Shown: positions 26,423-34,103 of the stretch, piece after piece
How the letters are laid out: each line of letters begins with the position of its first letter
Position numbering within the stretch: the stretch's first letter is position 1
From: Streptomyces sp. NBC_01235
GTDB taxonomy: Bacteria; Actinomycetota; Actinomycetes; Streptomycetales; Streptomycetaceae
NCBI RefSeq assembly: GCF_035989285.1
Contig: NZ_CP108513.1
Coordinates: 8,680,001 to 8,744,000, forward strand
DNA length: 64,000 nucleotides
Reading direction: 5' to 3'
The notes under the pieces: model-generated
Database searches by the model: none
What the model was told of the DNA's origin: nothing
What the model saw: only the letters and a program-made list of their open reading frames with translations
Program-made: the position numbers and the translations under genes

Positions 26423-26892
26423 CGAGCGAGGGAGGGTTCCGGCTGCCGTGGCGGCGGAGCAGGCCGGCAGCCGCGATCGAGCATCTGCCGCCGGCGGTGC
26501 AGCGGCACATCGTCTCGCTGAAGCTGGGGCCGGACACGGCCAGGCGGACACGCGAAGCGGTGGCCCGGCACCTGCCGGACGCGGGCGTCGCGCTGAACTC
26601 GGCGTTCGCGGACGCGGTGCTGCTGGTGACCAGTGAGCTGGTCACGAACGTGCTGCGGCATGCCGCCCACTCGCCGGTGATCGACGTCGGCCTGACGAGG
26701 TCGGCCGGACAGCTCGTTGTCAGCGTCGCGGACGCCGAACCCCGCCTGCCCGACCTCACCGCTGACGGCATGGGGGCCGGACTGCGGATGGTCACCGAGG
26801 TCGCCGCCGACTACGACGGCGATCTCAGTGCCGAACCAGCCGTCGACCACGACGGCAAGGTCGTCCTCGTACGGCTCCGGATGCCTTCGTAG
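26419..26892 (+). CDS. HATPase_c anti-sigma-factor-like ATP-binding protein
   Basis: A 157-residue protein of the RsbW-like single-domain GHKL class. The N box is LLVTSELVTNVLRHAAHSP near residues 65-83. VSVADAEPRLPDLTADGMGAGLRMV replaces the usual DxGxG and G2 boxes, only partly conserved. Such Streptomyces proteins often act as Ser kinases or anti-sigma factors on STAS partners. It is translationally coupled to ArsR paralogue A. A STAS partner is encoded nearby at 28199. Confidence 0.82.
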   Translation: MTSEGGFRLPWRRSRPAAAIEHLPPAVQRHIVSLKLGPDTARRTREAVARHLPDAGVALNSAFADAVLLVTSELVTNVLRHAAHSPVIDVGLTRSAGQLVVSVADAEPRLPDLTADGMGAGLRMVTEVAADYDGDLSAEPAVDHDGKVVLVRLRMPS

Positions 26893-27090
26893 AGCACCCC
26901 GGCCCAGATCAAGAAGCGGAGACACTCCAGGAACGGTGTGCTTGGGGTCCTGGAGGCACATGACCGGCGAGCGGCCGGGAGCTGCTGTTGCTGTCGCGGC
27001 AGGTGCCGCTGCCGGAGTACGGCCCGGGTGACCCTGATGCCTGCGTAGCTGTCCAGCTCACGGGAGACGGCCGCCGTACGTGGGCCGTCG

Positions 27091-27441
27091 TTACGACGGC
27101 GGTTCGGCCTGCCCCTGGGCGGCCTGGAGGTCGGCGAGCAGTTCGGCCTGCCCGGTCAGCACCCCGGAGAGGATGGTGCGGGCGACCCGCAGCAGCTGGG
27201 CGACGTGCGGGCTGGTGAGCGAGTAGTAGACCGTCGAGCCCTCCTTGCGGGTCACGACCAGGTTCGCCCGCCGCAGCACCGCCAGCTGCTGGGAGAGGTG
27301 CGCGGGCTCGACGCCCACCTCGGGCAGCATCTCCGAGACCGCGTGCTCTCGTACGCTCAGCAGCTCCAGGACCCGGATGCGCACCGGATGCCCGAGCGTC
27401 TTGAAGAACTCGGCCTTCAGTTGGTACAGCGGCGCACTCAC
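27091..27441 (-). CDS. ArsR-family regulator, paralogue B
   Basis: A 116-residue winged-helix regulator from GTG at 27441, preceded by GGAGGAG. It reads MSAPLYQLKAEFFKTLGHPVRIRVLELL, then EVGVEPAHLSQQLAVLRRANLVVTRKEGSTVYYSL. Like the other two paralogues it has no Cys. The open frame extends further upstream to 27627, but the internal GTG has the good ribosome site and matches paralogue lengths. It is divergent from a small zinc-ribbon gene across a 38-base perfect palindrome. Confidence 0.88.
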   Translation of the reverse strand: MSAPLYQLKAEFFKTLGHPVRIRVLELLSVREHAVSEMLPEVGVEPAHLSQQLAVLRRANLVVTRKEGSTVYYSLTSPHVAQLLRVARTILSGVLTGQAELLADLQAAQGQAEPPS

Positions 27442-27600
27442 TGGGCCCTCTCCTCCCCGCGACAGCAGCACGGCTCTGCCGGCCGGAGCTCGGCGCATCG
27501 CATCCACCCACTCGTCACACACATGCGGCCCATCCTCACCCGCGCAACCGGCCACACCGAATCCGTGCTGGGACACCGGACCGCCGAACCCGGCGGTGAC

Positions 27601-27638
27601 CATCTCTTTAATTGCTAACATTAGCAATTAAAGAGATG
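27601..27638. promoter_or_regulatory. 38-base perfect palindrome, ArsR operator B
   Basis: CATCTCTTTAATTGCTAA followed by CA and then its exact complement TTAGCAATTAAAGAGATG. The 18-base arms with a two-base centre contain AATTG-N10-CAATT at the core. It lies between ArsR paralogue B (minus) and the zinc-ribbon gene (plus) and is the strongest operator candidate in the window. Confidence 0.8.
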
Positions 27639-27654
27639 ACGCGAAGGGGTTTGT

Positions 27655-27840
27655 ATGAGGATCACTCCACTGCGCGGTATCGGCGTCCCCTGGTTCAAGT
27701 GCCCCGCCTGCCGCCTGAAGTGCCGCCCGGCCGCAGTCGGCCCGGACGGCAACTGCCCGGGCTGCGGCCATGCCCACATCCTCAAGCTCTCCTTCGGCAG
27801 CCGCTCCACCCAGCAGCCCACCCGGAACGACCGCGACTGA
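27655..27840 (+). CDS. small zinc-ribbon protein
   Basis: A 61-residue protein. MRITPLRGIGVPWFKCPACRLKCRPAAV and GNCPGCGHAHILKL carry two CPxC pairs, which should bind one zinc in a ribbon. GAAGGGG precedes the ATG. It is divergent from ArsR paralogue B and begins 17 bases after the 38-base palindrome, so it is likely under ArsR control. Function unknown. Confidence 0.68.
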   Translation: MRITPLRGIGVPWFKCPACRLKCRPAAVGPDGNCPGCGHAHILKLSFGSRSTQQPTRNDRD

Positions 27841-28198
27841 TCCGCGCCCGCCCGCCAGTCCGGCACCCGCCCGCCAGTCGGGCGTTCGCGGGGTGGCGGC
27901 CGGGTTGGACAGGCCGTTCGCCGAGGGCAGCACCGGACGGGCCACGAACGGGGCGCAGGCGCGGGCGAGAGGGACCACGAGGCATCGGGGGTGACGGCGT
28001 TGCGCCGGGCGGTTGGCCGGGCGGCCTGCGACGGCACCGCCGACCTCGCCCGCGTGGTTGCCGTCGGCCTTTCAGGCCGCGAGCTGACGGCGCTGGGCTG
28101 CGCGGAGGACACCGCCGTCGCCACCCAGGAGGACGCCTGCGCCCTCGTACCGGTACGCGACGGCGAGGGCGCCTTCGCCCCAGGATGACCTGGCCGCG
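27841..28198. other. gap, possible gene remnant
   Basis: GTG at 27991 opens 65 codons that read VTALRRAVGRAACDG to VVAVGLSGRELTALGCAEDTAVATQEDACALVP. The sequence looks like true protein and ends at 28188, but I cannot place it in a family and there is no clear ribosome site. The upstream 150 bases show nothing. Confidence 0.35.
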
Positions 28199-28612
28199 TC
28201 AGCGATGGGCGTCCTCCGTCGGCCAGCCCGTGGTGCGCCACTCCTGTCGCTCCTCGGGCTGGTCCTCCTTCTGTCCGGTGTCGTGCGCGGCGAGCGCGGA
28301 GGCCAGGTCGGCATGGACCGGGATGGGCGGGCAGCCACCGGCAGGGACGAGGGAGCCGTCGGCGGGGATCGCGGCCAGCTCCAGGCTGCGGCCCGCCTCG
28401 GCGAGGCGGAGAGCGGCTTCGGTGATGGCCAGCTGCCCTTCCGTCGACCAGTTGCGCAGCTCGGTGAGGTCGACGACGACCGGACCGGTGCCGCGGGCCA
28501 GGGCCCAGCCGATGGCTCCGCTGAAGCGGCGCACGGCGTCGGGACCGAGGTATCCGGCGACGGAGAGGACGCCGAGGCGGTCCTGGACGGTGTAGCGCCA
28601 GTCGATGGTCAT
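28199..28612 (-). CDS. STAS-domain protein (anti-anti-sigma-like)
   Basis: A 137-residue STAS protein. DWRYTVQDRLGVLSVAGYLGPDAVRRF is the first strand and helix, and GPVVVDLTELRNWSTEGQLAI replaces the SpoIIAA pattern (DLSxVxxMDSSG) with NWSTEG, where Ser or Thr could be phosphorylated. The C-terminal 35 residues are a hydrophilic tail (KEDQPEERQEW). It is the last gene of the ArsR-SulP-PPOX-HATPase-STAS operon, and the HATPase just upstream is the likely partner in a switch. Confidence 0.85.
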   Translation of the reverse strand: MTIDWRYTVQDRLGVLSVAGYLGPDAVRRFSGAIGWALARGTGPVVVDLTELRNWSTEGQLAITEAALRLAEAGRSLELAAIPADGSLVPAGGCPPIPVHADLASALAAHDTGQKEDQPEERQEWRTTGWPTEDAHR

Positions 28613-28660
28613 GGTGGTGTGCTTCCTCGCGCGGGTCGGGTGGTGAGGTCTGTGCTCCGG

Positions 28661-29086
28661 TCAGAGGGGGAGGGTGATCCAGATGCTCTTGCCCTGGCCG
28701 TCGGCGTCACCGCGGACGGCGGCGGTGCCACCCAGGCCCATGACGAGTTCCATGACGGTGCCCAGGCCACCTGCCCCGGCACCGGTGACCGCCCCGTACA
28801 GCGGCGGCTGGTAGGGGTGGCGGTCGTACACGGCGAAGGCCAGACAGTCCGCGCCCGCCGCGTAGATCACGGTGACCTTTGGGGAGAGCACAGCGGCATG
28901 CCGGACGCTGTTGGTGACCAGCTCGCTCAGGATCAGCAGTGCCGGATCCACCGTGGGGTGGCGCAGTCCGATGCCCCACTCGACCAGCACCTGTTCCGCG
29001 GTCTCGCGCGCGAGGCGGACGGCGGGCGGTTCGCTGGGCACGGTGAGCACGTGCCGGCGGGGCAGCGTCTCGACTCTGACGGACAT
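28661..29086 (-). CDS. HATPase_c serine-kinase/anti-sigma-like protein
   Basis: A 141-residue single-domain GHKL ATPase. RLARETAEQVLVEWG leads into the N box LILSELVTNSVRHAAVLSP. FAVYDRHPYQPPL replaces the DxGxG box and AGAGGLGTVMELVMGLGG the G-rich loop. Its start codon overlaps the PPOX stop by one base. A STAS gene follows 48 bases later. The pair has the architecture of an RsbW/RsbV or SpoIIAB/SpoIIAA switch. Confidence 0.83.
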   Translation of the reverse strand: MSVRVETLPRRHVLTVPSEPPAVRLARETAEQVLVEWGIGLRHPTVDPALLILSELVTNSVRHAAVLSPKVTVIYAAGADCLAFAVYDRHPYQPPLYGAVTGAGAGGLGTVMELVMGLGGTAAVRGDADGQGKSIWITLPL

Positions 29087-29643
29087 CAGCTCTCCGTGCG
29101 GGTGAGGCGGAAACCGGTCACGGTCTCGGGGTGGATGCGCAGCACCGTGTCGTGCGGGCCATGGCTCCGGCCGGACGGGGTGCGGAGGATGGGGGCACCT
29201 CCCACGTCCTTGAGGCAATGGGGGACGGCGGCCTCGATCGGGTCGTTGATCACCTCGGCGGGGCCGGGTCGCGGTGCAGGACGGCGTGCTGGCCGGGGAT
29301 GGCGAAGTCCTCGGTGAGTTCGGCGATGCCCGCCAGGTCGCCGACCGGTCGGCGGTCGGCCGTCTCCGGGCCGGTGTCGCGCCGACAGGGTCACCGTCCG
29401 GCCGGTGCCGGTCACGACCCCGAGCTCGTCCACCTGATACGTCGCCGCCTCGATCGCGACAGCCGCCTGGACGGGAGTCCGGACGAGCGGGCGCCCGGAT
29501 TCCCCCACGTGCCGGGCGGGCCGTACGACGGTCGGTTCCCCCTGCGCGTACACCAGCCGCCCCATGCTGCTGCCCTCCACCAGCCGGAGCGCCTCCGCGC
29601 CGGAGACCTCGGCCAGGCGCAGGGCCGCACGGGGAAGCTTCAT
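29086..29643 (-). pseudogene. PPOX-like (FMN-binding) gene, probably frameshifted
   Basis: The 185-codon frame starts MKLPRAALRLAEVSGAEALRLVEGSSMGRLVYAQG and ends DTVLRIHPETVTGFRLTRTES. Both ends match the pyridoxamine-phosphate-oxidase-like family seen again at 33135 (IFVRVESELVTGREL). The middle (residues about 90-130, RPPTGRRPGGHRRTHRGLRH) looks like out-of-frame sequence. A different frame there reads VGDLAGIAELTEDFAIPGQHAVLHRD. Two compensating indels would explain it. It overlaps SulP by four bases and the HATPase by one. Confidence 0.6.
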
Positions 29644-31394
29644 CGGAGAGGCTCCTCACGGGATTCGGGGGACGTCGTGGCGTTCGGGAGCGTCATCCGC
29701 CGGTGGGCCGCGGCCGGCAGGATCCCTGCAAGTTCCAGGTGATCGCGGGCGCCCAGGATCGCCTCCGGGGTGGTGGCGTAGTCCCGGCCGTTGTGCCGCA
29801 GCAGTTCCAGCGCGCCGACGGAGTCCAGGACCTGGTGCTGGTCGGGGCGTATGCCGGAGGCCAGGACAAGGATCCCGCGCCGGGTCAGCTTCTCCACGGC
29901 GTCCTTCAGGACGAGGGCGCCGGTGGCGTCCATCGTCGACACCCGTGACATACGCAGGATCACGACCCGGACGTCCGCGACCTCGGTCAGCTCCAGCAGG
30001 AAGCGGTGAGCGGCGGCGAAGAACAGCGGCCCGTCGATGCGGTACGCGACGATGTGCTCGGCGAGCAGGGCGTGTTCCTCGGCGCTGTGGTCCCCGCGGT
30101 CGAGGGGGACCTCTTCGAGGCGGGCCTGCTTGGCGACCGCACGCAGGGCGAGGACGCCCGCGACGGTGAGGCCGATGATCACGGCGTACACGAGGTCGAG
30201 GGCGAGCGTCGCGATGGCGGTGAGCACGAGGATCAGGGCATCGGAACGGGTGGCCTTCGCCATCGCCCTCAGCGAGCCCACCTCGACCATGCGGATCGCG
30301 GTGGCCAGCAGCACACCCGCCAGCGCGGCCAGCGGGATCCTGGAGACGAGGGGTGCTGCCGCGAAGACGATCACGGCGAGGATCGCGGCGTGGACCAGGG
30401 AGGCGAGCCGGGAGGTCGCGCCGGTGCGGACGTTGACCGCGGTGCGGGCGATCGCACCGGTGGCCGGGACACCGCCGAACAGCGGGGCGGCGATGTTGGC
30501 CAGCCCCTGCCCGAACAGCTCCCGGTCGGGGTCGTGCTTCTGGCCGACTGTCATGCCGTCGGCGACCGAGGCCGACAACAGAGACTCCAGGGCGGCCAGC
30601 GCCGCCACGGCGACCGCTGGGGCGAGAAGGGAGCCGAGCGCGCCCGGGTTCAGGAAGGCGAGGGAGGGCGCGGGCAGACCGGACGGCAGGTCGCCGATCT
30701 GCTTCGCCGCGTCCAGGCCGGCGACCTGGGCCACGATCGTGGCCGCGATCACGGCGAGAATGGAGAAGGGGATCGCGGGCCGCAGGCGGGCCCCGAGCAG
30801 CATGACGCCGGCGACTGCCAGGGCGAAGGCGACGGCAGTCCAGTTCGGGTTCTCCGCGAACTCCTCCAGCGCACGCCAGGTCACCACGAGGACGCGGTCG
30901 CCCTCGGGCTTGGGCACGCCAAGGGCGTTCGGAATCTGCTGTAGGCCGATGATGCAGGCGATGCCGAGAGTGAAGCCCTCGACGACAGGCGCGGGCACGT
31001 ACTGCATGTACTTGCCGGCCCGCAGCACCGCCAGCGCGACGAGTATCACGCCCGCCATCAATCCGACGGTCAGTACCCCTCCCGGCCCGTGCTCGGCGAC
31101 GATCGGCACCAGCACCACCGTCATCGCCCCGGTCGGCCCGGAGACCTGCAGATTCGACCCGCCGAACACCGCCGCGAGCGCACCGGCGACCACCGCGGTC
31201 GCCAGCCCCGCCTCGGCGCCGAGCCCGGAGGAGACGCCGAAACCGAGCGCGAGCGGCAGCGCGACGATCGCCACCGTGAGGCCGGCCAGCAGGTCGCGGC
31301 GCGGATCCCGGCGTATCTCCGTCAGATCGGTACGGCCGGGCAGCAGCGCGGTGAGCCGAGCCCTGGCCCGGCCAAGGTCGAAGGAGGTGCTCAT
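29640..31394 (-). CDS. SulP-family anion transporter with STAS domain
   Basis: A 584-residue SLC26/SulP protein with about 12-14 membrane helices. GLTVAIVALPLALGFGVSSGLG and GSNLQVSGPTGAMTVVLVPI are the transport-core motifs, and FGGVPATGAIARTAVNVRTGA matches the family block. The C-terminal STAS domain (about residues 440-560) has VVILRMSRVSTMDATGALVLKDAVEKL. Substrate could be sulfate, bicarbonate or another anion; there is no fused carbonic anhydrase. It overlaps ArsR paralogue C upstream and the PPOX gene downstream, both by four bases, so translation is coupled. Confidence 0.92.
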   Translation of the reverse strand: MSTSFDLGRARARLTALLPGRTDLTEIRRDPRRDLLAGLTVAIVALPLALGFGVSSGLGAEAGLATAVVAGALAAVFGGSNLQVSGPTGAMTVVLVPIVAEHGPGGVLTVGLMAGVILVALAVLRAGKYMQYVPAPVVEGFTLGIACIIGLQQIPNALGVPKPEGDRVLVVTWRALEEFAENPNWTAVAFALAVAGVMLLGARLRPAIPFSILAVIAATIVAQVAGLDAAKQIGDLPSGLPAPSLAFLNPGALGSLLAPAVAVAALAALESLLSASVADGMTVGQKHDPDRELFGQGLANIAAPLFGGVPATGAIARTAVNVRTGATSRLASLVHAAILAVIVFAAAPLVSRIPLAALAGVLLATAIRMVEVGSLRAMAKATRSDALILVLTAIATLALDLVYAVIIGLTVAGVLALRAVAKQARLEEVPLDRGDHSAEEHALLAEHIVAYRIDGPLFFAAAHRFLLELTEVADVRVVILRMSRVSTMDATGALVLKDAVEKLTRRGILVLASGIRPDQHQVLDSVGALELLRHNGRDYATTPEAILGARDHLELAGILPAAAHRRMTLPNATTSPESREEPLR

Positions 31395-31732
31395 CGCGCC
31401 GCGCCCTCGGCTTCCCGCAGCTCGGCCAGCAGCTCGTTCTGTCCGGTGAGCATCTCGGTCAGGATCCGGCGCGCGGCCTGCATCAGGTCGGCGACGTCCC
31501 CGCTCGCGAGGGCATAGACCACGGTCGAGCCCTCGCGCTGCGAGGTGACGATGCCCGAGCGACGCAGCATCGCCAGCTGTTGCGACAGGCTGGAGGGCTC
31601 CACCTCGATCTCCGCGAGCAGATCACGCACCGGCAAGGGCCCGTCCCGTAGCAGCTCCAGCACCCTTATCCGTACCGGATGCCCCAGCAAACGGAAGAAC
31701 TCGGCCTTGGCCTGGTACAGCGGAACGGACAC
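31391..31732 (-). CDS. ArsR-family regulator, paralogue C
   Basis: A 113-residue regulator read from GTG at 31732 with GAGGAG upstream. It reads MSVPLYQAKAEFFRLLGHPVRIRVLELLRDGPLPVRDLL and EVEPSSLSQQLAMLRRSGIVTSQREGSTVVYAL. No Cys. It is very close to paralogue A. It heads a five-gene operon with SulP, PPOX, HATPase and STAS genes. The likely operator is the 20-base near-palindrome at 31828. Confidence 0.9.
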   Translation of the reverse strand: MSVPLYQAKAEFFRLLGHPVRIRVLELLRDGPLPVRDLLAEIEVEPSSLSQQLAMLRRSGIVTSQREGSTVVYALASGDVADLMQAARRILTEMLTGQNELLAELREAEGAAR

Positions 31733-31827
31733 GGCTCCTCGACTTCTCCGACAGCACCCCACACGGGGCAGATACAGAAGGCTTTGCCCGCGGCAACCTG
31801 CGGGCGCAGTCAACACAGCATCTAACG

Positions 31828-31847
31828 AATTGCGAAATTTTGCAATT
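31828..31847. promoter_or_regulatory. ArsR operator C (AATTG-N10-CAATT)
   Basis: AATTGCGAAATTTTGCAATT is palindromic except for one mismatched pair. It lies 95 bases upstream of the ArsR paralogue C start and shares AATTG-N10-CAATT with the sites at 25830 and inside 27601-27638. The surrounding bases are unusually AT-rich for this genome. Confidence 0.7.
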
Positions 31848-31960
31848 AAGCATCCGGTTGTCGCCCTGGGCGATTGCTTCACGGGCGGGGCGGAGAGTCG
31901 AACGGCCGTGGCGGACGTGGGCCGGTGAGGGGTGTCCGGCCGACCGTCATCCGGTGCGGA

Positions 31961-32320
31961 TCAGGCTTTCCTCACCACGCTGGACTTCAGCTGCATCGCC
32001 CCGAAGCCGTCGATCTTGCAGTCGATGTCGTGGCCGTCGACACCGTCGACCAGCCTGATGTTGCGCACCTTGGTGCCGGCCTTGATGCCCGAGGGGCTGC
32101 CCTTGACCTTGAGCGCCTTGACGACGACCACGCTGTCGCCGTCCTGCAGCACATTGCCGACGGAGTCCTTGATGACCTGTTCCGCGGCGGCGCCCCCGCC
32201 CTCCGTTCCGCTCTCGGCCAGAACCCATTCGTGGCCGCACTCCGGGCACACCACCAGGGCGTTCATCTCGTAGGTGTACTCACATGAGCACTTCGGACAG
32301 GGAGGAAGATTCTCAATCAC
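31961..32320 (-). CDS. PhnA/YjdM-family zinc-ribbon protein
   Basis: A 119-residue protein. [27 protein letters not shown] is an N-terminal zinc ribbon with two CPxC pairs. The C-terminal PhnA domain reads [35 protein letters not shown] and [20 protein letters not shown]. The family was named after phosphonate genes but does not hydrolyse phosphonates in most bacteria; its real role is unclear. The start is one of two adjacent GTG codons (32320 or 32323), without a strong ribosome site. Confidence 0.87.
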   Translation of the reverse strand: MIENLPPCPKCSCEYTYEMNALVVCPECGHEWVLAESGTEGGGAAAEQVIKDSVGNVLQDGDSVVVVKALKVKGSPSGIKAGTKVRNIRLVDGVDGHDIDCKIDGFGAMQLKSSVVRKA

Positions 32321-32344
32321 CACGCCAGGGTATCCAGCGCCGGC

Positions 32345-32698
32345 CTCCGCCCCGCCACGACGGCGGATGAGTTCTGGGCGGCGAAAACGACTCTGCGAGG
32401 GGAGCGCGCCCCGCTCCGGCCGGCCACGGCCGACGACGCACCGACGCTGCTGCCGATGTTCCAGGATCCCGAGGCGTCCCGGCTCACCGGCGGCCACGGC
32501 GGCGAGGAGCCGGACATGGCAAGGATCCATGCTCGGCACGACACGTGCCGGGACGGCCTTGCCGGGCCCGGCTGGGCGAGGTCGCCGCGATCGAGGCCGG
32601 CCTCGCCGCCGCCGAGCAGAAGCTCACCACCCTGAGGGACGTCGTCCGTACCTCCGCCGACAGGCTCACCGACCCGGCCGGGGAGAATGTGTGATCGA
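32345..32698 (+). pseudogene. GNAT N-terminal fragment and a second unassigned remnant
   Basis: From about 32350 one frame reads [44 protein letters not shown], the first 45 residues of a GNAT acetyltransferase. It then runs into an unrelated segment. From about 32570 another frame reads [32 protein letters not shown] to a stop at 32695, a helical C-terminal end of unknown origin. Both lack the rest of their genes. Confidence 0.5.
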
Positions 32699-32744
32699 TC
32701 CCCAGGCGTGCGCCAAAGCCGCGATCGCCATGGGGAGTAACCCT

Positions 32745-32799
32745 GGGCCACGGGCCACGGGCCACGGGCCACGGGCCACGGGCCACGGGCCACGGGCCA
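32745..32799. repeat. 7-base tandem repeat (GGGCCAC)
   Basis: Almost eight direct copies of GGGCCAC with no spacer and no mismatch until the last. It lies in a gene-free stretch between 32700 and 33134. No protein reads through it convincingly. It is a simple satellite likely to vary in copy number. Confidence 0.9.
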
Positions 32800-32886
32800 G
32801 CGGCCGCAGGCCAGAAGCCGGCGGCCAGCGGACCGGCAGGACTCGGCCGGGAGTCACGGGGGCGACCGGGAGGGGTGAGGCGCGGG

Positions 32887-32904
32887 TAGGGCCGATCGGC
32901 CCTA
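32887..32904. promoter_or_regulatory. 18-base palindrome, DevR/OsdR-box candidate
   Basis: TAGGGCCGATCGGCCCTA is a perfect palindrome 230 bases upstream of a PPOX gene. It recurs with 16 of 18 bases at 60831 upstream of the DevR-like regulator. The form GGGCC-N4-GGCCC resembles boxes bound by DosR/DevR-type regulators (GGGAC-N4-GTCCC). Confidence 0.55.
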
Positions 32905-33134
32905 TCGCCCGGTTTGCCGGATATGTCGTGCCGGTCCGGCGATGCGATGCGGCCGACCCCGCCCGCTGGTAACCGCACACCCCGGACGGGGCGTCCTCGC
33001 GCCCCTTGGACAGGGATGTGACACGGGTCCTTCTCCGGCACGGCCGGGACTCATGGCCCCTCAGCTGCGGCCCCGTCCGCGCGCAGAGTAGAAGGACGTA
33101 GTACCGCTGTACCAGGCGAAGGACGGGCTGGCCG

Positions 33135-33575
33135 ATGTACCCCAATGACGGTTTCCGCGAACTCGAGCGGCAGGAGTGCCTGCGGCTGATGGCCAAGGTG
33201 CCCGTCGGCCGCATCGTCTACACGCGCCAGGCCCTGCCCGCCGTGCTGCCGGTGAACTTCAGCCTGGACCGCGACGGCGCGGTCCTGCTGCGCACCTCCG
33301 CAACCTCGGAACTGGTCCGTGCGATCGACGGCGCGGTGGTCGCCTTTGAGACCGATGATGTCGACGCGGCCCGGCACTCCGGCTGGAGCGTCGTCGTCAC
33401 GGGCACGGCCACGGTGGTGACCGACCCCGCCGAGCACGAACGCCTGGCCCGCACCGGCCCGGTCTCCTGGGTGCCCGCACCGCAGGAGATCTTCGTCCGC
33501 GTCGAGTCCGAACTGGTCACTGGGCGGGAGCTCGTTGGCGGACGCACCCTGTACGGGGTGGGCCGCACCGCCTGA
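33135..33575 (+). CDS. pyridoxamine 5'-phosphate oxidase-like (PPOX) protein
   Basis: A 146-residue flavin-binding PPOX-fold protein: FRELERQECLRLMAKVPVGRIVYTRQALPAVLPVNFSLD, then VVAFETDDVDAARHSGWSVVVTGTATVV and EIFVRVESELVTGREL. Such proteins bind FMN or F420 and many are members of hypoxia regulons in actinobacteria. It is much better preserved than the homologue at 29086. The palindrome at 32887 is the candidate control site. Confidence 0.86.
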   Translation: MYPNDGFRELERQECLRLMAKVPVGRIVYTRQALPAVLPVNFSLDRDGAVLLRTSATSELVRAIDGAVVAFETDDVDAARHSGWSVVVTGTATVVTDPAEHERLARTGPVSWVPAPQEIFVRVESELVTGRELVGGRTLYGVGRTA

Positions 33576-33620
33576 ACGTCCCGATTCTCCTTCCCGGTCC
33601 ATCCCGTCCGGCTGGGTCCG

Positions 33621-33656
33621 GGGCCGTACGGCCCGACGGGATGGGCCGTACGGCGT
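33621..33656. promoter_or_regulatory. tandem palindromes of the GGGCC-N4-GGCCC form
   Basis: GGGCCGTACGGCCC (33621-33634) is a perfect palindrome, and GGGCCGTACGGC (33643-33654) repeats most of it 22 bases later, two helical turns. They are about 170 bases upstream of the decayed usp gene and resemble the DevR-type sites at 32887 and 60831. This block could also be read as a hairpin after the PPOX gene. Confidence 0.4.
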
Positions 33657-33814
33657 GGCGCCGGGTTCCCTCGGCCTCTGCCCGCAGCGTCCGCAGACGA
33701 TGAGCATCCTTCAACGAGCTGCCGTGGATCGACGCTCGGCCGGCCGCGGCGAGTCCGCCATCCGTCGGCGCCCCCGGGGATGAACACCCTGCGCACGGAA
33801 CAGGCGGGAACAGG

Positions 33815-34090
33815 ATGATGACTGACCGTCATGTGGTCGCCGGAGTGGACCTTCACCGGTCGCCGTACGGACCTTGGACGGTGCCGCCGCGGAAGCGGTG
33901 CGCCGCGGCGCCGCGTTGCGCATCCTGCACGCCGTGACCGACCGCGACGAGGCAGGCGGGGCCGGTTCTGGCGTCGGCAGCCTCACGCGTCCGCGAGCTC
34001 CGTTCCGGTCTGCCGGTGGAGACCGGGCGCCTGGAGAGCGACGCGGGCGAGCCCGCGGCCGCCCATGCCTTGCCCCCTGCCGGGCGTAGG
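33815..34090 (+). pseudogene. universal stress protein, frameshifted remnant
   Basis: ATGATGACTGACCG opens MMTDRHVVAGVD, then after a slip the match resumes as DGAAAEAVRRGAALRILHAVTDRDEAGG. A second slip leads to PVLASAASRVRELRSGLPVETGRLESDAGEPAAAHAL. These are strands and helices 1-3 of a UspA domain. At least two frameshifts and a missing ATP-binding C-terminal (GxxG) motif show decay. The gene is followed by a hairpin and a 10-base repeat. Confidence 0.65.
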
Positions 34091-34103
34091 CGATGCCGGA
34101 CGT

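Noticed and set aside
27091..27627. Longer 178-residue version of ArsR paralogue B
   Set aside because: The extra 62 residues would be coded through the palindromic operator and lack similarity; the GTG at 27441 has GGAGGAG and fits the paralogues.
32745..32799. Possible CRISPR array
   Set aside because: The repeat unit is only seven bases and has no spacers.
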